From the NCBI GenBank assembly GCA_028292305.1, contig JAQGMQ010000956.1, positions 1 to 8,143 of the forward strand: a DNA stretch of 8,143 nucleotides. The letters run 5' to 3'. Below, piece after piece: positions 1 through 6,063 of this stretch. The position numbers were made by a program, and so were the translations under genes. The notes beneath the pieces are model-generated. The model was not told the origin of the DNA and made no database searches. It saw only the letters and a program-made list of their open reading frames with translations. This DNA is from Rhodoferax sp. (lineage in GTDB: Bacteria > Pseudomonadota > Gammaproteobacteria > Burkholderiales > Burkholderiaceae_C). Each line of letters opens with the position of its first letter. Position 1 is the stretch's first letter.

Positions 1-972
1 TAAGCGCGAAACACTTTTTACCGGTAAGCCATGCTCGCGCATATCTGCAAAAGACCCGCTTTTTTCTGTAATAGATACCGGGGTTGTTATAATACCTATA
101 TCGGCACTTTTTAATTCTGCAGAAATGCGCTCCGCGGGTTGTTTGCCTATAACGACTACCTGCAACCCGGCGGACTGCCATTGTTTTACCCAATTATCCT
201 GTTCGGGCCCGCAGTGCCCTAAAAACTTTAAAGTAAGGTTAATATTATTTTCTTTAACATAAGCAGCCACCTCATGTGCAAAGGCATGCACCGGTGTACC
301 ATGATGGATATTTCCAAAGATCACCATGCTGCGATTTTTGCTTTCGGTTTTAATATATCGTGGTTGTGTAATACTATTGGGGATATTTGAAAATAGCGGT
401 AAATAATGCGCATCATAACCCATTGTAGCCAGGTGCAATTTATAAAGCTGCGATTGTGTTGTGATAATGGCAGGTTGCAAATTTTTAAGCATAGAATTGA
501 TCAGTTTCTTTTGCATCCATCCCCAGGCAATATGTTTTACAGGTGATTCTTTATCCATCCCTACCCAAAGCTCATGGATCATAACATGCCATTTGGCTGA
601 CGTATTTAAGGAGAGCAACAATTTACTTAACCCGGTTTTTAGTCCTTTTACATGAAAGCCGAAAGGGACAAACTGTAAGCTTACCCATTGGGGCGCCAGC
701 TTATCAATATAGTCTTTTGCAGTGGTAAATTTTTCCTGATCACGCAATATTGATGCAATACGTAAAACAGGCACATCAATATTATCTACTGATTGTGTAC
801 CCTCAAAATTATCTGTAACATACCGGTCGTTTATTGAAATGATAGCGCATTGGTTATTTTCTTTTATTAAAGCTGCTGCAAGGCGGCGGCTATAATCGCC
901 TACACCATCGCGGCCTGGCTCAAGAGCGCTGCATAAAAAAACAATACTAAAACCATTTCGTTGGTGTATCAT
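1..972 (-). CDS. GT4-like glycosyltransferase (GT-B fold), 3' end cut by window edge
   Basis: Open for 324 codons from the ATG at 972 to the left edge with no stop, so the C-terminus is missing. It probably transfers a sugar from a nucleotide donor to a growing glycan in the cytoplasm. The N-terminus has a beta strand (FSIVFLCSALEPG, residues 8-20) followed by DGVGDYSRRLA (22-32), the glycine-containing loop and helix typical of GT4-type proteins. The second Rossmann domain starts near MVIFGNIHHG (216-225), with FLGHCG at 250-255. EKSGSFADMREHGLPV (303-318) matches the donor-binding stretch that reads roughly KSG..A.LEHG.PV in relatives. This is the only reasonable start: an in-frame stop lies just upstream at 994-996. 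No Shine-Dalgarno is visible. It is separated from the main operon by a divergent small gene and so probably has its own promoter. GC looks higher than in the right half of the window. Acceptor and donor sugars cannot be told. Confidence 0.88.
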   Translation of the reverse strand, partial: MIHQRNGFSIVFLCSALEPGRDGVGDYSRRLAAALIKENNQCAIISINDRYVTDNFEGTQSVDNIDVPVLRIASILRDQEKFTTAKDYIDKLAPQWVSLQFVPFGFHVKGLKTGLSKLLLSLNTSAKWHVMIHELWVGMDKESPVKHIAWGWMQKKLINSMLKNLQPAIITTQSQLYKLHLATMGYDAHYLPLFSNIPNSITQPRYIKTESKNRSMVIFGNIHHGTPVHAFAHEVAAYVKENNINLTLKFLGHCGPEQDNWVKQWQSAGLQVVVIGKQPAERISAELKSADIGIITTPVSITEKSGSFADMREHGLPVKSVSRL

Positions 973-1203
973 TAGGTTAGTGCGGATAAACCTTTAATAT
1001 TAGTCATTTTATTTAAGCAGGGGAAATAAATACCTTGTTTGTAACCTAACCAATAGTTTTTCCGTATATGGAATTTTATCACAATAATTCTAATTTAATT
1101 TTTAATTTTTAATTAAATATCGTAACTAGCGCTCTCTTTACCTAAGTAATTATTAACTATAATAATATAATTAAGCAGGTAAGTAGTCTACACTAATCAA
1201 TAC
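973..1203. promoter_or_regulatory. AT-rich divergent intergenic region (putative promoters for both flanking genes)
   Basis: These 231 bases separate the start of the minus-strand GT4 gene (972) from the start of the plus-strand small gene (1204), so promoters for both should lie here. Counting 1021-1200 gives about 24% GC, well below the neighbouring genes. I find no good match on either strand to the Bacteroidota promoter form (TTG, about 19 bases, TAnnTTTG). The clearest structure is the A/T-only inverted repeat at 1093-1118. The regulatory role is inferred from gene orientation alone. Confidence 0.45.
1093..1118. repeat. A/T-only inverted repeat, 8-bp arms
   Basis: ATTTAATT (1093-1100) and AATTAAAT (1111-1118) are perfect reverse complements separated by 10 bases. 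With only A:T pairs a hairpin would be weak, and such palindromes arise readily in AT-rich DNA. Lying midway between divergent starts, it could be an operator or an easily melted site, but chance is the simplest explanation. Confidence 0.3.
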
Positions 1204-1386
1204 ATGAATAAGCCCTTTTTATATTGCAAAAAATGCAATCAACCTTACCATTATAAAAATCCAACTCCCTTTTTATTTAAAACCTTACTTTTTTTTATAC
1301 CCATACAAACTTTTTTTTGTGCCCGATGCATGAAAAACAGGTACCGGATAATGAATAGTAGTGAAGTGAGAAAATACCAGGTTTAA
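1204..1386 (+). CDS. Small CxxC...CxxC zinc-ribbon-like protein, 60 aa
   Basis: This is the only plus-strand gene I accept. Residues C8-KK-C11 and C39-AR-C42 form two CxxC pairs 27 residues apart, the layout of a small treble-clef or zinc-ribbon domain that binds one zinc. The pattern resembles common tiny bacterial zinc-ribbon proteins: a CxxC near the N-terminus, a hydrophobic helix (here FLFKTLLFFIPI, 23-34), then an aromatic-C-x-x-C-basic end followed by an R-Y/F-R tail (here KNRYRI, 44-49). Function is unknown; nucleic-acid or protein binding is typical of such folds. The gene sits opposite the glycan operon, and its stop lies one base from the stop of the acyltransferase on the other strand. 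It carries two runs of eight T (1289-1296 and 1311-1318). There is no clear Shine-Dalgarno before the ATG. The short length leaves some doubt, but the paired cysteines in the right context argue for a real gene. Confidence 0.68.
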   Translation: MNKPFLYCKKCNQPYHYKNPTPFLFKTLLFFIPIQTFFCARCMKNRYRIMNSSEVRKYQV

Positions 1387-1387
1387 G

Positions 1388-1409
1388 TTATCGGAATAAC
1401 CGGCGATAA
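1388..1409. terminator. Possible weak hairpin at the convergent gene ends
   Basis: TTATCG (1388-1393) is complementary to CGATAA (1404-1409) with a 10-base loop, at the junction where the plus-strand small gene and the minus-strand acyltransferase end. Convergent ends are where a shared terminator would be expected. The stem is short, lies within the last acyltransferase codons, and has no T tract on either side, so it is not a standard intrinsic terminator. Confidence 0.2.
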
Positions 1410-1921
1410 GACAACCCGTAGTTTAATTCGGTTTCGCGTGTACGTATAAATTGGGCCGGCACACCGCCAACAATTGCAAAAGGTTTAACATCTTTTGTTA
1501 CAACCGAGCCTGCGGCTATTACTGCTCCTTTGCCTATAGTTACACCTGGTAATATTGTTGCGCGCGAACCTATAAATACATAGTCTTCAATAATAACCGG
1601 CAAATTTCTGCTTGCAAATACCCTTGAATCAGGATCATGGTCGGCCGAAAGGATTAATACCTCTTGCGAGATAGAAACATTATTGCCAATGGTAATACTG
1701 CTTTTGTTATCTATACAGCACTTACCATTTATTACTGAATTGCTGCCTATAGCAAAATGTTGTGTGCAGTCAAATGTACAGTCCATTAGTATAGCTGTAT
1801 TTTGGCCAATGCTATATTGCATTATATAACGATAATACCATTGGCGGATAGTATGACTGGGAATGCGGGACACCCACCGGTTACAAATATATATCCTTAA
1901 TTCAGCAAGTATCAGCCTCAT
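1388..1921 (-). CDS. Hexapeptide-repeat O-acyltransferase (WbbJ/maltose-acetyltransferase type)
   Basis: At 177 residues this is a complete left-handed beta-helix acyltransferase, probably moving an acetyl group from acetyl-CoA to a hydroxyl of a sugar in the glycan. Hexapeptide turns run from about residue 38 ([19 protein letters not shown]) to [19 protein letters not shown] (117-135). The loop SADHDPDS (92-99) holds His95, the expected catalytic base of the family. GSVVTKDV followed by GGVPA (138-156) is the characteristic C-terminal end of the helix, where CoA binds. It is the last gene of the long minus-strand operon, starting 4 bp after the preceding GT4 gene, which suggests coupled translation and a role in decorating the repeat unit. 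The ATG at 1921 gives a normal family length; no Shine-Dalgarno is seen. The acyl group is assumed to be acetyl from family precedent. Confidence 0.92.
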   Translation of the reverse strand: MRLILAELRIYICNRWVSRIPSHTIRQWYYRYIMQYSIGQNTAILMDCTFDCTQHFAIGSNSVINGKCCIDNKSSITIGNNVSISQEVLILSADHDPDSRVFASRNLPVIIEDYVFIGSRATILPGVTIGKGAVIAAGSVVTKDVKPFAIVGGVPAQFIRTRETELNYGLSYRRLFR

Positions 1922-1925
1922 TTAA

Positions 1926-3038
1926 TTATAGTTTAGTTTGCCAAAATTGACTTTGAATTTCAGCCAGATTAAAGCACTGCTTTGCCAGCAATTTTGCATT
2001 AGCGACTATGGTCGTTTTATTGGCTATTAAATTAAGCATATCTTCTGATAATTTGTTAACAGCTAATTCAGTATTGCATATAGCAGCATTACTTTTTTGC
2101 AAAAGGTGGCACGCTGCACTATCCGCAGGGCCATGATACAGTATTGCACCAGACGCACCCAGGTAGCCCACCATTTTAGTTGACAGACTATAAAGGTAAA
2201 AATACGGCTGGGTAAATTTTATGGGCAAATAAAGTATAGTGCTTGTATCAAGTTCTTGTTTTAGCTCAGCATCATTTAGCGTTAACGGGCGATACTCGGT
2301 CTCGAATGACCGATCTTGAAGAAATGGAATTTGTTGTGTGCCACGCAACACCAGTTTAAAGGAATACCCTTGTTTTGACAGTTCATCTAAAACATTGGCC
2401 AGTACATTAAACAGCGGGATATAATCAAGATGTAGTAACCCGGCAAAATACACTACAACAGGCAATTTATTTGCTGTAACAGGCTGGCTCATTTCCTTTT
2501 CAGCCACCCCATCGGTTATTATCACGTAGTCCTTTTTGCCAAATAACTTTTGATATTCAATACCAAGCTCGTCAGAAATTACCATGCGTCTTTTTGCCAT
2601 ATTCCAAAGCATGGAGCTATTTTCAAAGGCTCCACGAGTGGTTAAGAAGTGATCATGAAACGATACCCATAAATCTTTCCCGGCACAAAATTCATCAGTA
2701 CATAAAGCTACAGCAAATGGGCCATGGTCAACCACATGCAAAACATCATAAGGTATACCTGCCGCGGCGCGGCGTATTTTATTGATAGTATAAGGCCTAA
2801 AAGCTTTATTACGCAGCCAAATAAGCAGATTGCGCATTTTCCAGCGCGCCCAGGGCTGTATAACGGGGGTTGCGTAAACTATAGTTTCATTAATACTGCC
2901 TTCATGTGGTTTTATTGTCGATGCCTCTACTACTAAAGTGGTTACATCAGTCTCTCTTCCTTCATATAAACGCCTTAAGATGCGGTTGCCGCCGCCGTTA
3001 GAGTATAATGAGAAAGGATGGAAGGAAAGTATTTTCAA
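1926..3038 (-). CDS. GT4-like glycosyltransferase with TTG start, 370 aa
   Basis: Probable GT-B fold sugar transferase acting on the lipid-linked glycan. The N-terminus KILSFHPFSLYSNGGGNRI (2-20) is the usual first strand plus Gly-rich loop. The second domain begins near VVVYFAGLLHLDYIPL (194-209). The donor-site region is SLSTKMVGYLGASGAIL (284-300), matching relatives that read K..EYLA.G.P; here the usual Glu is Gly291. The start codon is TTG (3036-3038): upstream in frame there are only six sense codons, including one ATT, before a stop at 3057-3059, and the next internal Met lies past residue 65, which would delete the conserved N-terminal loop. No Shine-Dalgarno precedes it. It lies 10 bp after the other GT4 gene, and the two may be distant paralogues, sharing a GGG loop and a similar C-terminal motif. 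Substrates are unknown. Confidence 0.85.
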   Translation of the reverse strand: MKILSFHPFSLYSNGGGNRILRRLYEGRETDVTTLVVEASTIKPHEGSINETIVYATPVIQPWARWKMRNLLIWLRNKAFRPYTINKIRRAAAGIPYDVLHVVDHGPFAVALCTDEFCAGKDLWVSFHDHFLTTRGAFENSSMLWNMAKRRMVISDELGIEYQKLFGKKDYVIITDGVAEKEMSQPVTANKLPVVVYFAGLLHLDYIPLFNVLANVLDELSKQGYSFKLVLRGTQQIPFLQDRSFETEYRPLTLNDAELKQELDTSTILYLPIKFTQPYFYLYSLSTKMVGYLGASGAILYHGPADSAACHLLQKSNAAICNTELAVNKLSEDMLNLIANKTTIVANAKLLAKQCFNLAEIQSQFWQTKL

Positions 3039-3048
3039 CTCAACAATA

Positions 3049-4218
3049 TTAACTATTTATAACCGATAACCATTTTTTGTGCATAGGTAATGTGCCAACC
3101 TCTATCTGCATCAAATTTTTCGCATTTTTCAATAGGTGCAAAACCTGTTTTTTATCTCTCAATAAACTAATAGCATTTGTAATATCTTCTTTTTGGTTTG
3201 ATGACACCGTAATGGCTGCTTTATGTTCAACCAGATACTTGATCATAGCCGAATAAGCCGGCCCAATGGCTATTGTAGGTACGCCACAGGCAAGATATTC
3301 GCTCATTTTAGTGGCAATGTTAAATTGCGACATATTACGCAGTTTATCCTTAAAACTAATAGGAAGTAATACGGCATCGTAGTTATGCATAGTGGCTTGC
3401 ACTTCATGTGGCACTATACGCCCTTTAAAGTGTACTTCATCTCCCTGCAGGCCATTGGGCAACTCATCAACACCCGAATAGATGTGCAGTTGTGTATCTG
3501 TGCCTTTAAGCGCATCAGCAACAGCTATCAACGCATCTCGCTGCCAGTTAGCCACCGCTCCAAAATAACCTATCCTTAAGGGTTTGTTTATGTTAACAAC
3601 ATACTCTTCTACAGCGTCGGCTATGTCTGACGAACCGAACAACACGGTTGATTCTATCCCGAAACGCGATTTGTAAAATGCCTGCATAGCCCGGCTTATT
3701 ACAAAAACATGTTCAGCTTCACGTAAATGCTTGGCAAAAACAGGTTCAATATATTGAGGGTATTGCCAACTGCCGTTTACATATTCAATTAAATGGTCAT
3801 CCATTATCCATGTAATATATTTTACCGGGCAATGTTTCTGAAGTTCATATAGTGTATAAATGGCATTGGCCCCCTGCGGGCAAACTAATGCATATAAGTC
3901 CTTATTACCTTTAAATTTATTTTTTATAATTGTGGCCGCATAGCGCGCATGCTGCCTGATCATGGTTGCTGTCCTGCTGATCTTAAGTGATAGTGTACGG
4001 CCAAGTACTTTGCGTACTTTATCACTATCCCATGATGATGGAAGATTAATGCTCTGATCAGAAAATTTTTGAGATGCAGGAATATCTGTTGCAAAACGGT
4101 TAACGTAAATAAAATAAGATATATCATCCAGATTGTTACCCAATACACGCTGCAGGGTTAAGCCCCCACCATGCAAATCAGATACCGACATTTCTGAAAG
4201 GTAAAAATCAAACTTCAT
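3049..4218 (-). CDS. GT4-like glycosyltransferase, 389 aa
   Basis: A complete GT-B type glycosyltransferase, likely cytoplasmic and peripheral to the membrane. The N-terminal acceptor domain shows FYLSEMSVSDLHGGGLTLQRV (5-25), where the Gly-rich loop follows the first strand. VFVISRAMQAFY (171-182) is the usual strand and helix before the interdomain linker. The donor domain starts at LRIGYFGAVANWQRDAL (214-230). The C-terminal nucleotide-sugar motif is ATKMSEYLACGVPTI (302-316), with Glu307 in the place of the second Glu of the GT4 E-x7-E signature; no first Glu is evident, which is common in this branch. The ATG at 4218 is preceded by the best ribosome binding site in the window. The gene lies 18 bp after the DUF5672 gene. 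It has an insert-like basic stretch around 66-106 whose role I cannot assign. Sugar specificity cannot be predicted. Confidence 0.9.
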   Translation of the reverse strand: MKFDFYLSEMSVSDLHGGGLTLQRVLGNNLDDISYFIYVNRFATDIPASQKFSDQSINLPSSWDSDKVRKVLGRTLSLKISRTATMIRQHARYAATIIKNKFKGNKDLYALVCPQGANAIYTLYELQKHCPVKYITWIMDDHLIEYVNGSWQYPQYIEPVFAKHLREAEHVFVISRAMQAFYKSRFGIESTVLFGSSDIADAVEEYVVNINKPLRIGYFGAVANWQRDALIAVADALKGTDTQLHIYSGVDELPNGLQGDEVHFKGRIVPHEVQATMHNYDAVLLPISFKDKLRNMSQFNIATKMSEYLACGVPTIAIGPAYSAMIKYLVEHKAAITVSSNQKEDITNAISLLRDKKQVLHLLKNAKNLMQIEVGTLPMHKKWLSVINS

Positions 4219-4222
4219 TATA

Positions 4223-4229
4223 TCCTTTT
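4223..4229 (-). promoter_or_regulatory. Shine-Dalgarno for the 389-aa GT4 gene
   Basis: Read on the minus strand, AAAAGGA is followed by TATA and then the ATG at 4218. A second AGGA-like stretch lies immediately upstream. This is the clearest ribosome binding site in the window and confirms the start; most other genes here have none, as is usual in Bacteroidota. Confidence 0.6.
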
Positions 4230-4236
4230 CCTTATA

Positions 4237-5070
4237 CTATGTTAAATCTTTTGTGTTGATATAATGCTTCCAAAAATCGAGATGTTTATACCAGGCATGA
4301 CAGCCCAAAGGTAATTTATCGCCGTTTAACCGCAATGAATCTGCAAGATTATATTCAAAACTAAATTTCAAAGCACTCATTGAGTCAGCTACTTTAAATT
4401 CTGAAAACAACTGCGGGACAACCTCTGACCATACCAGATCTTCATTCAAATGAAAATTTGCAAAGTAAAACCCAAACTTCCCACTAAGGTAAACCTCGTA
4501 TCTATCTTTAGTAAGCTTATTTAGCCTGATACGTAGTTTTGATGAGTGCGATAGAAATAATTTATACATTAACCAGCCCAAACGAAACTTGCTCATGGAG
4601 CTTAATACCTTTATACATGACCGCACATTCCTGATGGAAAAGCCTGAGTTACAACCATTTGATAAAGGAGCACCAGGTTTAGCTTCCCAGTATCCTTCAA
4701 AAAACGGGGCTCCTATAAAATCGAAGTTAAAGGCACCTGTATCTTCAAAATCTGAATGGAAAATATAGGCATCCAATTCATAAGTGAGCATATAGTGGTA
4801 ATTACTGAACAGACTATAAAAATCCAGACTCAGCTTCATTTTGTTGTATTGCTCCACTGATGATAGCCATTGGGGATCTACGGGTTTAAGTTGCAATTCG
4901 GGGTAAAGCAAAGTATAGATAGAAGTATCCATCCCATCAGGATAAATCAAAAAGCAGTTATATTTTGTTAGTTGCGCGCGTGCCGCTTTAAGTGAAATAA
5001 TCTCATCGGCAGATGGCACCTGTTTATGAACGGGTATAATTATGCATAATTCCTTGTTTACTGAAGCCAT
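4237..5070 (-). CDS. DUF5672 family protein, putative glycosyltransferase
   Basis: A 277-residue protein that I match to DUF5672, a family found in glycan loci and thought to be a GT-A-like glycosyltransferase without a proven reaction. Family hallmarks appear in order: CIIIPVHKQ (9-17) as first strand; YNKMKLSLDFY (75-85); MLTYELDAYIF (94-104), with Asp100 a candidate metal or donor ligand; FDFIGAPFFEG (116-126); NSGFSIRNV (141-149); LNEDLVW (208-214); KFSFEYN (235-241); and LPLGCHAWYKH (253-263). There is no signal peptide or membrane helix, so it is probably cytoplasmic. It lies 9 bp after the GT8-like gene and 18 bp before a GT4 gene, so a sugar-transfer role in the same pathway is the natural inference. 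The ATG at 5070 gives the family length; the ribosome binding site is poor. The segment 150-207 is less recognisable and rich in Lys and Leu. Confidence 0.82.
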   Translation of the reverse strand: MASVNKELCIIIPVHKQVPSADEIISLKAARAQLTKYNCFLIYPDGMDTSIYTLLYPELQLKPVDPQWLSSVEQYNKMKLSLDFYSLFSNYHYMLTYELDAYIFHSDFEDTGAFNFDFIGAPFFEGYWEAKPGAPLSNGCNSGFSIRNVRSCIKVLSSMSKFRLGWLMYKLFLSHSSKLRIRLNKLTKDRYEVYLSGKFGFYFANFHLNEDLVWSEVVPQLFSEFKVADSMSALKFSFEYNLADSLRLNGDKLPLGCHAWYKHLDFWKHYINTKDLT

Positions 5071-5079
5071 AATATATGA

Positions 5080-6060
5080 TCACATCTTATTTTCAATATA
5101 TCTGATGAGCTTTCGTTTTATTTTTTTGATTAACGGCCTTTCAGCATCCAATTTCATTATTTGTTCCATATATTGATCTTGGTAAATGGCAGGTATTTTA
5201 AGGGTTGTATCTATACCGGCTTTCTTAAGGTCTGAATAATATTCATCAAAAATTGGTACCAGATCTATTCTGTTCTCCCGACTATAACGAGTATTATACA
5301 CACAAAGCAGCTCGGGCTTTAAATACTTATAACTGCTAAAATGGAAAAATACTAGTGGCCATGCTTCATTAACTTTCCATTCGTAGTTTGTGTAAGTTAA
5401 AACACGCTCATGCCAATTCCAATTAGCTACATTATAACCGTAATGCTTTAATATATAAAAGCTGTTAAACATAACCGGTATATAGTTTGCCCATATCTGG
5501 TCATAAAACATGCCTTTATCCCAGGCAGTATAGCCGTAAACTAATAGCCTGTCGCCCCACCAACTTAGAAATTTATCGAGCTCGTTTCCCTTTGCAAGCC
5601 CAATAAAACCCAGATTAAATATGCCTGTGCGTAAAGTATCTAAATCACTTGGTGCGTTACCATCATCAATGGGGTTCATTAAATGTGGTGTTAACACAAA
5701 TGTATACTTCTGTAGTGCATCCCAACATTCAGTTAAAGGGGCATATACTTTAATATCCGGATCCAGGTAAACAACCTGGTTGTATTGCTTAAAAAAGTAT
5801 TGAAATATGAACGGCTTTACTGTAGTACAGAGCTCGGCAATATTAAATTTTAGGCAAAGTTGGTTTATATCAATATCTACAACATCATTAATTAAAAGGA
5901 TGCTCTCTTTATAAAAGTCCGCATAGTTTAGCGTTGGGTCGCTCTTATCTACCAGAATAATGAAAAAAGGTATTGCCGGATTATGTTTTGTGAAACTCTC
6001 CTTTAATACTTTTGCCTGAGCAAGATAATTGTTGGCACATATAGTAAATGATACTCTCAT
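5080..6060 (-). CDS. GT8-like (GT-A fold) glycosyltransferase, 326 aa
   Basis: A retaining-type GT-A glycosyltransferase resembling family 8 proteins of bacterial polysaccharide loci. It would use a nucleotide sugar and a metal ion. SFTICANNYLAQAKVLKESF (4-23) is the first strand and helix. ELCTTVKPFIFQYFF (76-90) precedes VVYLDPDIKVY (96-106), whose Asp100-Pro-Asp102 is the metal-binding DxD motif. Further family features are TGIFNLGFIGL (145-155), FYDQIWANYIP (185-195), NVANWNWHER (210-219) and FFHFSS (238-243). The C-terminus, IKKIKRKLIRYIENKM (311-326), is strongly basic and probably amphipathic, suiting contact with the inner membrane where lipid-linked acceptors sit; that is inference. 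The ATG at 6060 lies only 3 bp after the WbsX gene stop, so translation is likely coupled. An AGGAAAG lies upstream inside the preceding gene but too far away to be a clear ribosome binding site. Confidence 0.88.
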   Translation of the reverse strand: MRVSFTICANNYLAQAKVLKESFTKHNPAIPFFIILVDKSDPTLNYADFYKESILLINDVVDIDINQLCLKFNIAELCTTVKPFIFQYFFKQYNQVVYLDPDIKVYAPLTECWDALQKYTFVLTPHLMNPIDDGNAPSDLDTLRTGIFNLGFIGLAKGNELDKFLSWWGDRLLVYGYTAWDKGMFYDQIWANYIPVMFNSFYILKHYGYNVANWNWHERVLTYTNYEWKVNEAWPLVFFHFSSYKYLKPELLCVYNTRYSRENRIDLVPIFDEYYSDLKKAGIDTTLKIPAIYQDQYMEQIMKLDAERPLIKKIKRKLIRYIENKM

Positions 6061-6063
6061 AAA

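Noticed and set aside
461..655. Plus-strand 64-residue reading frame
   Set aside because: It lies wholly opposite the strongly supported minus-strand GT4 gene and shows no motif; it is a shadow of that gene.
974..1051. GGTTAG (975-980) and CTAACC (1046-1051) as an operator pair
   Set aside because: Only six bases each and 65 bases apart; too short and distant to separate from chance.
1158..1163. TATAAT as a -10 promoter element for the small plus-strand gene
   Set aside because: Such a hexamer is expected by chance in sequence of about 24% GC, there is no matching -35, and Bacteroidota promoters use a different -7 form.
1183..1191. GTAG-T-CTAC short palindrome upstream of the small gene
   Set aside because: Four-base arms are too short to support a binding-site claim.
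2594..2936. Two overlapping plus-strand reading frames of 63 and 70 residues
   Set aside because: Both are antisense to the 370-residue GT4 gene, overlap each other and show no recognisable domain.
3385..3579. Plus-strand 64-residue reading frame
   Set aside because: Antisense to the donor domain of the 389-residue GT4 gene; no motif.
3960..4148. Minus-strand 62-residue reading frame in another frame
   Set aside because: Entirely inside the N-terminal half of the 389-residue GT4 gene on the same strand; an out-of-frame shadow.
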